A stretch of DNA of 64,000 bases from Allolobophora icterica (Eukaryota > Annelida > Clitellata > Crassiclitellata > Lumbricidae), in contig OY744615.1 in NCBI GenBank assembly GCA_963556255.1, positions 12,731,096 through 12,795,095 on the forward strand. The letters run 5' to 3'. The position numbers and the translations under genes were made by a program. Of the stretch, positions 44,440 to 63,979 are shown piece after piece. The notes beneath the pieces were generated by a model that searched no databases, was not told where the DNA came from, and was given only the letters and a program-made list of their open reading frames with translations. The first letter of the stretch is position 1, and the number at the start of each line of letters is the position of its first letter.

Positions 44440-44914
44440 GAGACAGACAGACACAGACAGCTATAGGGATAGAAATACAGACAGACAGACAGACAGACAG
44501 ACAGATAGATAGATAGACACACAGGCAGGTAGACAGTCACATATATATAGACAGAAACATGAAGATAGATAGACAGACAGACAGATAGACAGAGACATGC
44601 AGATAGATAGACAGAGAGACATACATACATACATACTAACATAGAGAGACATACATACATACATACTAACATACATACATACATACATACATACATGCAT
44701 GCATGCATGCATGCATGCATGCATGCATGCATGCATGCATACATACATACATACATACATACATACATACATACATACATACATACATACATACATACAT
44801 ACATGCATGCATGCATGCATACATACATACATACATACATACATACATACATACATACATACATACATACATACATACATACATACATACATACATACAT
44901 ACATACATACATAC
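44440..44914. repeat. Compound tetranucleotide microsatellite
   Basis: Mixed (CAGA)n and (GATA)n to about 44640, then (CATA)n with (CATG)n blocks to 44914. Long CMYV- and TYIH-type open frames on both strands come from the period-4 repeat and are not genes. Confidence 0.95.
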
Positions 44915-45059
44915 AGACAAAGCTAATTGACCGGTTGGCACTGGTCGCCGCTGCTGCTGCATGTCCTGCGATCCATTTCCAGCGTCGTATCGATCCACTG
45001 CTGCTTTGTCCATCCACTGCCAACCCCAGTCTCAGCCTCAGCAGCCGAACCATCGGCAG

Positions 45060-45125
45060 CCGAGGCATCTGCAGCAGCCGAGGCATCTGCAGCAGCAGCA
45101 GCAGCAGCAGCAGTGCCAGCAGCAG
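45060..45125 (+). repeat. CAG-rich repeat
   Basis: Short (CAG)n within a GCAGC-rich stretch, about 150 bases after the microsatellite. No exon structure is seen around it. Confidence 0.8.
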
Positions 45126-46000
45126 CGGGAACGCATAAGCATGAACTACGACCATTAATCGGCATCGTCATAAGATGCAGAGGGAAGAGGCCGCCCTTGC
45201 CCTTGCCTCAGCAGCCGATGCAGAATAGGAAAGGCCAGCAGCATTGAGGCCAGCTGCAGCAGCCGTGGCTCTCCTCTGTCTAAATGCGTCGAGACTTTCC
45301 TCAGCTTGTGTGTCTTGTGCAAGGACGGCTGCTGTCAATGCGTATCCGATTCTCACACTATCAAAACTGATCCCATCTGTCAGGTAAACCTACTCTATAT
45401 TTATGTGTGTCGTAATCGTATGCCGTCATTTGCCTTCGTGCGCACGTAGGCATGAGCTCAGCGATGTGTGGTTAGTTGGCACAGAGGCAGATTGCATAAC
45501 CTCTCACCGTAACGTCCAGCGTTCGATATTCCAGCACGTCATGAGGTGAAATCGACTTTTAGTTGTCAGCCAGAGAGGAATGATTGTCATCTGCTGCTAT
45601 CTCCGTGACTGTACAATTTACCAGAACCACGCCTCTAGCTGATGACTCACATTGACAGAGGTGTATAAGAAATGAGCGTTTATCCACTTAAAACTATAAA
45701 TTTATTTTCTTAGTCACTCTGTTAATTTACTGCATTCTATTCCAGTATAATCTATTTGCAGTTTCTGTTCCCCTTCTCTTCTGTTCAGTTCCCTTCTCTT
45801 GCCTTCTATTGAGTTTCATCCTTGTTCTATAATTCAGTTGTATTCTATTATGTTCTATTCTATTTAATACGTGAATTGTTTATTGAACAAAACATGTATA
45901 ACACAGTCATGAATCAGCAAGTACTGTGCAACAGGAGCCAAGAAAAGCTAATAGGCCTAGCTTCCATTAGCCTTGGTCCCTCTCTCTTGATCATTACTCA
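45126..46000. other. Intergenic, nothing recognised
   Basis: Mixed-composition sequence with repeated TTCTATTCTATT-like words at 45730-45870. No gene or known repeat seen. Confidence 0.5.
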
Positions 46001-46004
46001 TACA

Positions 46005-46045
46005 TAATAATAATAATAATGATAATGATAATAATAATAATACTG

Positions 46046-46113
<68 letters not shown>

Positions 46114-46210
46114 TATTATTATTTAGCCGCTCCTCGGCTCCGTTGCTGCCCGGAGCCGAGGAGCGACCATCTCAACGTCTCTAAACCATTCCAAACAATA
46201 TCGATGCTTT

Positions 46211-46298
<88 letters not shown>

Positions 46299-46330
46299 TA
46301 ATAATAATAACAACAACAACAATGATAATA
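46005..46330. repeat. AAT microsatellites flanking a perfect hairpin
   Basis: (AAT)n and (GATAAT)n at 46005-46124 and (TAA)n at 46213-46310. Between them lies an inverted repeat with a perfect 15-bp stem, CGCTCCTCGGCTCCG (46128-46142) and CGGAGCCGAGGAGCG (46151-46165), with an 8-nt loop. Confidence 0.93.
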
Positions 46331-47615
46331 ATAACAATGATAATAACAAAACAACAACAACAGAAACGTACAACAATGCACAAACGAGAGACCAATCGAT
46401 GGGTGCTGCTAAGTGTATCTGGCCGAGAAGCAAGTCAGAATCTGTGTTCCTTTGATTCGACTCACACAGAGAAGAAAGATAAGAAGACAGGGAAACGACA
46501 CTTGCAAGACATTAGACGTACAACTGGCAAGAGAGTTCATTCCGGGGTCAAAGCAAATAAATGTCCGTCATAGACCATCATTGGCGAGACAACCAGAGGA
46601 GTTGACGCGGTACAGAGGTACAGAAATCAGCCTGTCCAATGAACGAGTAGCCACGTGATCTAAAAGAATATTATGACTCCTATAGAGCCCATTGTATAAT
46701 GCACTTTTCAAAGGAAACCGCAGCCACAAGTCACAACCAATTGGAGAAATCTAATCGAGATGCAACAGCTCAGAGAAACCAGTTTTGGGCAACCGTAAAG
46801 GAAAAACAATCAAAACAGACGAGTGTTTTACTTGCTGGGCAGGGAATTCGAAAGCTTCAGAACAGCCTTGAAGAACGCCCGAGAGCCCGGCAATAGGCCC
46901 TACTTCGGTGCGAAACCCCAAAAACAGTCAAGTATACATTAATTGTCGATTGCAATATTTGCTGATGTGAGGGATGAGTATTCAGCATAAATATTGGTCG
47001 GTAGAAATGAACGCTCAGCCTTGAAGGCTGTTTTTATATGCTGATAAATATTTGAACTAGAAAGCCGTTCAGTTGTAAGCCCTATACTGCAAGTTGAAGA
47101 TATTTCATGTTTGATAGAAAGTATGGGAGAGGAATAGAAAAAGACAAGAAGGATAACGGAATTGGATCTCGGTCGAAGAATGAGTTTTAGACATTGGATA
47201 GGAAAATTTGAAGCCGAGAAGATTAAACGGGGAAGACGAGAGACCAACACAGATGATTTATCGAGAAGAGATAGCGTGGGTCGACTGCATCTGATGCTGT
47301 TTTCTCTCTCGGGTCATTGGCTAGTGTTTAGTCATTTATGAGGAAAGTATACATATATGAATATTTATATGGAGTGAATAGTTTTGAGTTGTCAGTGGGG
47401 ACTGCGATATTAGCATTGAGCGGACCATTTAACGAATGATTCTGTCGGCTTTTTGTTTCTCTTTCATAGTCTCCGAGGGATATGAATTAGCAGCGCAACC
47501 GGCGAAGAACAATACACAAACCACAATGAAACGCTCACAACACGAACAATAACAAGTAAACTAATACGAATGCAGGGAGCTAACAATGCAATGTGCCTCA
47601 ACTTGCTTGTGTATC
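46331..47615. other. Intergenic, nothing recognised
   Basis: No gene, RNA or complete repeat recognised. Several open frames of 60-105 codons overlap on both strands without motifs. Confidence 0.5.
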
Positions 47616-47619
47616 TTTG

Positions 47620-47728
47620 TTTCTATCTATCTGTCTGTCTGTCTGTCTGTCTGTATATGTGTATGTATGTATGTATGTATGTATGTATGTATGTATGTAT
47701 GTATGTATGTATGTATGTATGTATGTAT
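47620..47728 (+). repeat. TGTC/TGTA microsatellite
   Basis: (CTGT)n then (ATGT)n directly against the truncated 5' edge of the LINE fragment that begins at 47729. Confidence 0.93.
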
Positions 47729-48157
47729 TATTCGCTGGTATATCCTTATCTAGCATATTGTAGTATTGTCTGGGCTTCTAATTATGCCCACAGACTGTAC
47801 AAATTGACCATTCTACAAAAAAGAGCAATACGAGTGATAGCAAGGATAACCCCTAAATCCCATACTAAACAACACTTCATCAAATTTGGTATACTTGGAG
47901 TTGATCAGATTAATATTCTACAACTATGTGAATTTATGTATAAATATACACACAACTCATTACCTAGTATCTTTAAGGGTTATTTCAACTTATCTTCCGA
48001 CATTCATGGATATTCTACCAGGCAAAGTAAATTCTACCGAAAGGTCTGTGCTCGCACCAATACCAGGAAGTTTGCCATAAGAGCCTCTGGTCCATCGGCC
48101 TGGAACAATATCCCCTTAGAGATTCGACACTTGACGAATCTGTCTTCGTTTAAGAAA
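47729..48157 (+). mobile_element. Outer LINE (LINE-1 of the stack), 5' piece
   Basis: An open frame of about 143 codons encoding a LINE ORF2 C-terminus: IVWASNYAHRLYKLTILQK, RAIRVIARITPKSHTKQHF and SGPSAWNNIPLEIRHLTNLS. It stops at SSFKK where an insertion begins. The frame continues at 52351. The group is CR1/Rex-like by motif; not assigned further. Confidence 0.85.
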
Positions 48158-48186
48158 CCTTCGCCACACCTTTGCCGGCTTCACAG

Positions 48187-49660
48187 AAACGTTCCATCAT
48201 TTTGCCTACCCTGAAACAGATAGGCTTGGATCCCTCTAGCCCTTCGAATTTTAGGCCAATATCGAATGTTAGTTTCATATCTAAACTAATTGAGAAACTT
48301 GTTGCTTCTCAGCTACTGACCTATCTAGACTCTAACAATCTTCTACCCTGCCGTCAGTCGGGTTTCCGTAAGGGACACTCTACTGAGACCCTCCTTCTTA
48401 GTCTTCTTAATGATGTTTACAGTGCCATTGATCGCTCTCAACTTACTCTTCTTGCACTTTACGATGTTAGTGCAGCCTTCGACACGGTAGATCACGATCT
48501 TCTACTGCGTCGCCTTTCTACCTCCTTTTGTATCTCCAACCTACCTCTACAGTGGCTTTCGTCATACCTATCTGACCGCACTTCGTCTACTGTCTTCCAC
48601 TCCTCGCGTTCTCCTTGGATTCCTGTACCTGTTGGCCTCCCCCAGGGTTCTGTGCTTGGCCCTCTTCTTTATATCCTCTTTACTGCTGACCTTGAATCTG
48701 TTCTTGCTGCTAGTGCTCTTTCTAGCCATTCTTACGCTGATGATCTCCAGTCCTATCTGCATTGCTCTGCACGGGATGCTCTGAGTGCTGTTCGCTTGAT
48801 GTCTCGTGCAACTGACACTCTATCTGCCTGGCTTTCTTCCAATCGCCTGAGACTTAATCCTCTTAAGACACAGTACATATGGCTGGGTACTCGCCAGCAG
48901 TTAGCAAAACTTGACCTGACCCTTTTGGCTGCTGAATTTCCTCTAATATCATTTTCTACCTCTGTCCGGAACCTTGGTGTCATTCTTGACCAGGAACTAA
49001 CCTTTACTAAGCACCTCTCTTCTCTGTCTCGCTCCTGTTTCTACCATCTCCGCCAGCTCAGGGTTGTTGCTCGCTCTCTCTCAGCCTCTGCTGCTTCAAC
49101 TCTTATCCATGCCTTTGTTTGCTCTCGTTTAGATTATTGCTCTTCTCTCTACACCGGTCTTCCTCAAACCCGCCTGTCCTTCCTTGAGAGGATCCTGCGG
49201 TCTGCGGCGCGCCTTGTTGGCTCCATACCCCGCTATGGTAGTGTATCCTCCTACATGCATCATACTCTTCATTGGCTTCCCATCCGGCAGCGTATCCTGT
49301 ATCGGCTTTGCTCTCTCGCCTGGCAATGTGTATTGGGTATGGCTCCTTCCTACCTATGCTCTGTTTTCACTCTCTCTTCTTCTCTTACGGGTCGCTCAGC
49401 CCTCCGTTCCTCTTCTCGGGGCGACTTTATAGTCCCGTATGCCCGCACTGCTACTATGCAGCGCCGAGCATTCTCTGTCGCTGGCCCATCTGCGTGGAAT
49501 GACTTACCACCTCTCCTTCGCCTGTCTCCTCGTACTCACCCGTCTTCTTTTTACGCTCTATTGAAGACTTTTCTGTTTGATCAGGCCTGGCTTGGGAGTG
49601 CCTCTGAGTAGAGCCCTTGAAGAGGCGCTATATAAATTCCATGATTGATTGATTGATTGA
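48187..49660 (+). mobile_element. CR1/L2-like LINE, 5'-truncated, reverse transcriptase intact
   Basis: About 475 uninterrupted codons. Motifs in order: FRPISNVSFISKLIEK, QSGFRKGHSTETLLL, LYDVSAAFDTVDHDLLL, GLPQGSVLGPLLYILF, the catalytic YADD in HSYADDLQSYL, then the C-terminal SVAGPSAWNDLPPLLR. The stop is near 49611. The tail has GGGAGTGCCTCTGAGTAG (49594), AGGCGCTATATAAATTCC and a (GATT)n end. The endonuclease and ORF1 are missing, so it is a dead-on-arrival copy, but a recent one. Its tail is shared with the SINE at 8691-8926. Confidence 0.93.
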
Positions 49661-49665
49661 TTGGT

Positions 49666-52301
49666 TTGGGGGTCAAATAGACCCCCAGGGGTATATTTTC
49701 ATCTGTAACTTTCTAAAATGTGGGCACCAAAAAGTTTCCTTTGGTGACTTTTCCTAAATATTCCTCCTTGTCAAAATGGTATGAGTGACGTCATACGTTG
49801 ACGCTTAGTTCTGACGCTGTGACGTCATTTTGGTGAGATCTTAGAGTGAAATTCATGTCCATATCATTAGTGTCCATACAATGAGGTGTATCTCTGCTTC
49901 TACGCAAGGTATCTTGAAGATTATTTTTTTGTTTCCAATGTTTTAGGGGTCAGGGAATTCACTTCAGCTACTGACAAATGCCTGACCTTGACGGAAGACC
50001 TTGAAATTCAAGGTCACATGATTTTTTACATGACCATACCTATCTCTGCTACTATACCTGTTAGAACAACGAAGTTTTTTGGTTTCTATGGTTATTTGGT
50101 ACAAGGAACTCAACAAAATATAAACAAAACACAACTGGAATGTTATGTTACATCTTATGTTACATCGTTTCACTTCTCATAATTTGTTTATGACTTGTTG
50201 CCAGTGTATCTAACTACATTCGGTACAGGTAAATAATTGTGTGGAATGGTTACCACAAACAAATTGACCACACGTGCTGCATCTGTGCTTCGTCTTGGTG
50301 TCATTCTTTCGATCGCACATGTGACATCGTCCTCTCTGAGGAGTGATGACTGTGTCGTTCTGTGTTGTCGTAGGAACAGGCAGATTCACGTATTCCAAAG
50401 CCCGCTTTATCGATGTTCTGCCGCTTACGCAGGGCGTGCTTCTTCTGCTGTCGATCCATGGAAGACACATACTTTTCCCCATTTCCAATATGAATGCTCT
50501 CCTTCTGTCCTTCTGATTAGTGTTTGCAGAATCCACCCATTCAGGATGTTGATGAAACCAAATCACGGATGCGTCATGTGCAGCTATATCCAGAAGGGTG
50601 AAGAAAAGTGTCAATGGCCATCGTCTGGTAGAACGTTTCACTGTATATTGTCTGCACATTTTGTCCAAAGTGTCAACTGCACCTTTAGTGCTATTGTAGG
50701 TAAGGATGACCTCTGGTTTCTTGTGACATTCGGACGAGATCACATTGTCGTGATGAGCAGTTGACAATAAGGTGACAGCCTTATTTTTCTTTGGCACGTA
50801 TGACACTATTGTCATCTTATCGGAAAATCCAAACACTGATGACAACAATTCTCGTTTAGCATTTGGTAGCATTTCTCTAGGTATGCATCCTTTCGACTTT
50901 CTCAATGTTCCGACTAGGGTCAGAGAATTATCTAACAGATGTTGAGCTAGAGTAACATCGGTGAAGAAGTTGTCCGTTGTCACATTCCGTCCTGAGCCAT
51001 TGTATAATGGGTGCACAAATCTTTTACAACTCTCACACCTTGCCCTTTTTCAGGAACATTGTTTATCTTCCCTGTGTAAACTTGGAAATACGTGCAATAT
51101 CCTGTGGGTACATCGGCAATAATCCAAATTTTTATTCCGTATTTAGCGGGTTTCGACGGGATATAAACCCTGAATGGGCACTTGCCACGATAGGCCGACA
51201 GCATTTCGTCAACGGTAACTTGTTCCGAGGGAATGTATTTCTCTTTACATCTGTTTGAGAACACGTCAGTTACTTCTCTTATTGCAGCCAATTTATCTGT
51301 CACACGTCTTTCAGCTCTGCTTTCCTTATCGTCAAAACGAATGAATTGAAGAAAGCCTTCAAATCTGCTCTTTGACATAGTTGCTCGGAGAAACGGTCGT
51401 CCCCACTCCTCACCCCACAGTTGGTTTATAGATTCATTCCTGCCTTTGGTAACACCGATAACAAATAACAATCCCAAGAATGCTTTCAATTCTGAGAGAG
51501 TGAATAGTTTGAAAGTTTTCTTATAACCCCTCTCAGCACACACCCTCACCGCTTCCTGATTTGTCCATTCCAGAATTTTTTCAAGAACAGCATCTTCAAA
51601 GAATAGCGCAAAAGCATCTGAAGCCTTCTCAAGGATAACATTTGTAGCAGGGCCGGGTACATTTCTAACAATATCAGCAGCAGCTCGTCTACCTTGCTTA
51701 GCAGGAACTTTTTTCGACCAACGTGTCAATCCGTCTTTCGACAACATAATATCGTCTGTTGCTGGAGCAATGTCCTCCACGTCCTGTTCGTCTTCATCCG
51801 TGCTTTCCTCTACCTCGACGTTATCCACTTAGTCCTCTTCCGATTCATCGTGGAAGTCGTCGACAGCTTCTTCATCGAAATAGTCATTCGCTATCCAGGC
51901 TCCAATGATTTCTTTGGCCGCTGCACCTGTTATTCTTTTAGCCATTGTCTATTCACGGATATAAGACTGAAACTGCTTTGTCTGTGTTATTTTTCGAAAT
52001 TTTGTAGACTTACAACATATAAACAAACAAAAATGGCTGTTCCAGTTGAGATAGGTAAGGTCACGTGCATAATCACGTGGCCTTGAATTTCTGAAAACAA
52101 ATATTCAAGATAGCATGCGAAGAAGCAGAGATACACCTGAAAAATCATGTGACCTTGAATTTCAAGGTCATCCGTGAAGGTCACGCATTTGGCAGTAGCT
52201 GCAATGAATTCCCTGACCCATAAAACATTAGAAACGAAACAAAAATTATCAAATTCCATGCCCAGGAACAGGTATACCTTGGGGGTCATTTGGACCCCCA
52301 A
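49666..52301 (-). mobile_element. piggyBac-like element, 2636 bp
   Basis: The ends are TTGGGGGTCAAATAGACCCC and, at the other side, TTGGGGGTCCAAATGACCCC, each itself palindromic. Long subterminal inverted repeats follow. The blocks AATGTTTTAGGGGTCAGGGA and CCTTGAAATTCAAGGTCACA at 49940-50030 recur inverted at 52140-52230. The left end abuts the LINE (GATT)n tail. I see no TTAA duplication, so the insertion site is decayed or ends were lost. It carries one transposase pseudogene. Confidence 0.85.
50210..51945 (-). pseudogene. piggyBac transposase, one stop and one frameshift
   Basis: About 577 codons from an ATG at 51945. The N-terminal acidic region is cut by an in-frame TAA at 51829-51831, and a one-base deletion near 51018 shifts the frame in mid protein. 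The DDD transposase residues are all present: D in SEQVTVDEMLSAYRG, D in SGRNVTTDNFFTD and D in TKGAVDTLDKMCRQY. The C-terminus is a Cys/His-rich zinc finger with CHMCDRKND, HRCSTCGQFVCGNH and CTEC. It is otherwise well preserved, so inactivation was recent. Confidence 0.93.
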
Positions 52302-52342
52302 GCATAGAAGACGTAGTTTTTTTTGTTCGCGTATGGCGAAGG

Positions 52343-52685
52343 TTAAGAAAACTTTGAAAGCACATATACTGAATACTTAGTTAAATATGTCTTGCTGCCC
52401 GAGTTACTATCTTGTCAATTTTAGTTAAGCTTGCATCTAGTTAAGGTTATTCTGGATTTCACCAGCTGTGCATGTCTTATTTTTTTTCTCTACAGTGAAA
52501 AGAGGCTATAATATAAACGTTTATATTATGAGAAAGCCATTCGCTATTTGTTACTAATGTATTTATGTTACATGGGTAACCCTACTTAGTGGGCATATAG
52601 CCCTTTTGGGTTACCATTTGTCGCCAAAACTTGCCTGCGTTTTTGTGTACACTGATTTTTGTTGTTTTTTTGGTTACAATAAATC

Positions 52686-52686
<1 letters not shown>
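52343..52686 (+). mobile_element. Outer LINE (LINE-1 of the stack), 3' piece
   Basis: Continues the frame from 48157: TLKAHILNT and a stop (52351-52380). A 3' UTR follows with GTTACATGGGTAACCC and TTGGTTACAATAAATC, and a (TTGA)n terminal repeat at about 52690. The microsatellite after it, (ATGT)n then (CTGT)n, may have grown from that tail. Confidence 0.85.
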
Positions 52687-52954
<268 letters not shown>

Positions 52955-53178
52955 CAATGACGGTTTTGTTTCTTTTCATGTACAGTGCAAAGTATCGATG
53001 TTCCTCGCTCCAGCTCGGAATCGACTTCGACTGAGTATCATTTGAGTGTCCTTTAATCGTTTTGCCACTTCAATCTTCCACTTATTGTTCCTTCTGTCAC
53101 TCCCTCACAACGTCAGCCACCTAGAGCAAAAAAGCTCATCCGCTGCTCCATCCATTGCCTCTCTGTTCCTCTACCAGG

Positions 53179-61206
<8,028 letters not shown>

Positions 61207-61254
61207 GTAAGTATATCTACAACTGTAGATACAGTACTTATGTGATCTAATTCA

Positions 61255-61575
61255 ACGGCCTCATTTGCTGCTTCGCTGCGTCCTCTCCGATCTTCTGATC
61301 GTCTTGACCTTTTAGTTCCTCGTGTCAGGACTACTATGGCTCAGTCCAGATCCTTTGTCTGCATAATTCCCTCACTTTGGAACCGACTTCCTCCTTCTGT
61401 CCGCACCACCATTCTCTCTGGTAGCGTTGTTTCTTCTTTCTCTCACCTTAAATCCTGCTTTTTCTCTCGGGGTCTCGCGCACTGGGAGCGCCTCTGAATG
61501 GCCTACACCGCGAGAGGTGCTTTATAAATGCCATATACAATACAATACAATACAATACAATACAATACAATACAA
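61255..61575 (+). mobile_element. LINE 3' end after synapsin exon 4
   Basis: Encodes SLRPLRSSDRLDLLVPRVRT and SFVCIIPSLWNRLPPSVRTT, then a stop. The tail has GGGAGCGCCTCTGAATGG (61484) and AGGTGCTTTATAAATGCC, ending in (ACAAT)n to about 61575. The coding frame is almost intact for 80 codons. It begins 49 bases after the exon 4 donor. Confidence 0.85.
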
Positions 61576-61769
61576 CTGACACTCAGAACATTATGTGCAT
61601 ACGTAGGCCCTATGTTATATTTAGACTATAGGTAAGCTTATACGTATATTTCAGGCCACAAACGGAAGAACTAACCATTTGTGTAATTATATTATGTAAG
61701 TATGTACGATTCGAAGAAAAAGACACAAAGGCAGACGCAGATTCATGTACATGTCTATCTGAATATATG

Positions 61770-62130
61770 TAAGTAGGTATCTATCCATCCATCCGTCCGT
61801 CTATCCATCGATCCATCTATCTATCTATCATTCTGTCTTTCTGTCTTTCTTTCTTTCCCGCCGACAAACACAAGCCACCGACCCACCCAAGCCACCGACC
61901 CACCCAAGCCACCGAGCCACCCACCCAATCTAAGAATCTACCCACCGAACCGCTCCATCCATTCACCACCCAACCCATCCATCCATCTCTCCATACACCC
62001 ATCCATCCACTTCCACATCCATCCATCAACCCGCCCAGCCATTAACCCATCCACTCGTCCGTCCGTCCATCCATCCACCCGTCCGTCCGTCCATCCATCC
62101 ATCCATCCATCCATCCATCTATCTACCTAT
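61770..62130 (+). repeat. CCAT/CCGT satellite
   Basis: (CCAT)n and (CCGT)n tetranucleotides at both edges with a CCACCCAAG-rich centre (61870-61930). No coding signal. Confidence 0.92.
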
Positions 62131-62214
62131 CTATGCATGCACACATTTGTGTTGAATTCGCTAGTTACCGATGGCGGCCATGCTGGTTGTTGATGGTAAT
62201 TAACGTTGAATTTT

Positions 62215-62525
62215 GGCCACATTATTTAGGTAACAAGAATGTCTACTAAATGTAGCCCTACGTCTACATTCATGTGGTGTTGCATCGACATCTTTGTAGT
62301 GGTTATGTCCACATTTATGTTATCCTCCTACATGTATGTACCAATAAAATCTATATTTTGTGGACCTCCTTATACACATAAATTATGTACCAATAAGGCC
62401 TAAGTTCATATGGTACTCCATCTACAAGTACCAATAAGGTCTACATTTATGTGGTCCTCCAACTACATATATTTATTAGTAATGTCAACATTTATGTGGT
62501 ACTACATCTACAAATTAATGGTTCA
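62215..62525 (+). repeat. Degenerate ~60-bp tandem repeat
   Basis: Four or five diverged units with ACCAATAAGGTCTACATTTA and TGTGGTCCTCCAACTACA as the clearest words. Old and decayed. Confidence 0.7.
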
Positions 62526-62529
62526 TGAT

Positions 62530-63080
62530 TTACATCTTTGCATTGACAACTGCAACTTTCGGGGTGTTGCATATACAATTATGTTACACCTCTTTTACAT
62601 TGATTTAGTGTTATATATATAATATAAAACACATTAAGTGCAGTGATTATTACTACAAAGACGTACAAATATAAAATCATTTGGTAATACGCAAATCATT
62701 AACTACGGTTTATCAGGCTCCATGACATTTTAATTGCAACTAAAGTACTATCACGCTTCACACAAAAAACAATTTAAAGAAATAAAGTATCAAACACTCA
62801 TAAATGATATGCAATCAATCAAAAACAATAAATGCCTAAGCCTTGATTATAATCAGTATACGAAAATACCTTATTTTGCTTGGTTTTGCACTGTACCATA
62901 ATCTAAAGAACTTGATAGCCTATAGGTTAAAACAATCAACAGTTACATGGTAAACAATATGAAATGACAAATGCGGACAGCTTCCGATTTATACTATCAA
63001 TGTAGGAACAATATCTGCAAGATTTAGCAGTTAAAAATGAACAGTTACTTGGTTTAAGTATTTACAATATAATCCAGTGA
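62530..63080. other. Synapsin intron 4, nothing recognised
   Basis: AT-rich sequence without a recognisable gene, exon or repeat. Confidence 0.55.
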
Positions 63081-63088
63081 CTCGTAGG

Positions 63089-63448
63089 CAGGGCTGTAGT
63101 GGTAAAATTTGAGGTGAGTATACGCTACCGGTGACCAGCGGCGTAAAAAAAATTTGAAGACCTTTTTTAGGAAAAATTTCAGACTTTTCACCAATTCTCA
63201 GAAAATTTTCAGACTTTTTACGATTTTGTCTCTGAAAAAGTTGATGACCTTTTTTTTTTTTTTTTTTTAGTCATTCGCCCTAAAAACCTTTAAAAACCTC
63301 TCTATTTTTAAAAATTTTCGTTCCCAGAGGTAAGTATACGCTGTATACCCGCGTATACCCTCGTCTACAGCCATGAGTATACGCTCTCAAATTTCTCTAG
63401 AGGTAAGTATACGCTGTATACCCGCGTATACGCTCGACTACAGCCCTG
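63089..63448. mobile_element. hAT MITE, CAGGGCTGTAGT family, copy 3
   Basis: Ends CAGGGCTGTAGTGGTAAAAT and CGCTCGACTACAGCCCTG, with a perfect 8-bp target duplication CTCGTAGG (63081-63088 and 63449-63456). The terminal part ATACGCTGTATACCCGCGTA is present twice (63330-63370 and 63410-63440), an internal duplication of one end. Confidence 0.93.
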
Positions 63449-63456
63449 CTCGTAGG

Positions 63457-63922
63457 TCAATATGATAACTATATAGGTCAATAGCAGATAGATCCTAACG
63501 GTAGGCCTATTGGTCAATAACTATGCAGAAGCCAGTCGATTCATTTGACGTAGAAAATATAATTAATGTGCTACTAGTCTGGTGCTCTCTAAAAATCAAT
63601 GAAGTATGCAGTGATCGCCAGAATCAGGAAGAACCCTACTTTTAATTTCTGAAGCAGCTAGCAGCTCCTCAGTGAAGGCATAAAACAGTCTCAGGTCTTC
63701 GGGGTATGCTACATTGGAGACCCAAAAGCACATAAAAATAAATTCCAATGCTTCTGCAAAGCAAATATTACAATAAGATGCACTATCTATCGCAATTGCC
63801 GTATTATCCAGCTTCACATATTAGGAATTATCAACGTGAAACAGAGTTGGTGATGTATTATTGTCGTAGCTAGCAAGCATCGAGGATCGAATGAAGGATG
63901 AATCTTGGTATACCACTTAAAC

Positions 63923-63924
<2 letters not shown>
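63457..63924. other. Synapsin intron 4, nothing recognised
   Basis: No exon or repeat recognised. A 73-codon minus-strand frame at 63596-63817 lacks any motif and is probably chance. Confidence 0.5.

Positions 63925-63979
<55 letters not shown>

Larger units (their letters stand above)
48158..52342. mobile_element. Unclassified DNA element holding a LINE and a piggyBac
   Basis: The ends are CCTTCGCCA (48158-48166) and the complement TGGCGAAGG (52334-52342). They are flanked by a perfect 8-bp duplication TTAAGAAA (48150-48157 and 52343-52350). Only about 30 bases at each end belong to it; the rest is a LINE and a piggyBac element. Deleting it with one TTAAGAAA copy rejoins the outer LINE frame exactly. 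The 8-bp duplication suggests hAT- or P-like; unproven. Confidence 0.72.

Noticed and set aside
44364..45155. Open frames of CMYV and TYIH repeats on both strands
   Set aside because: Period-4 microsatellites read open in several frames on both strands. The same applies at 47620-47728, 52690-52953 and 59537-59718.
63596..63817. 73-codon minus-strand frame
   Set aside because: No conserved motif. It lies in what should be a synapsin intron. Kept only as an unexplained open frame.
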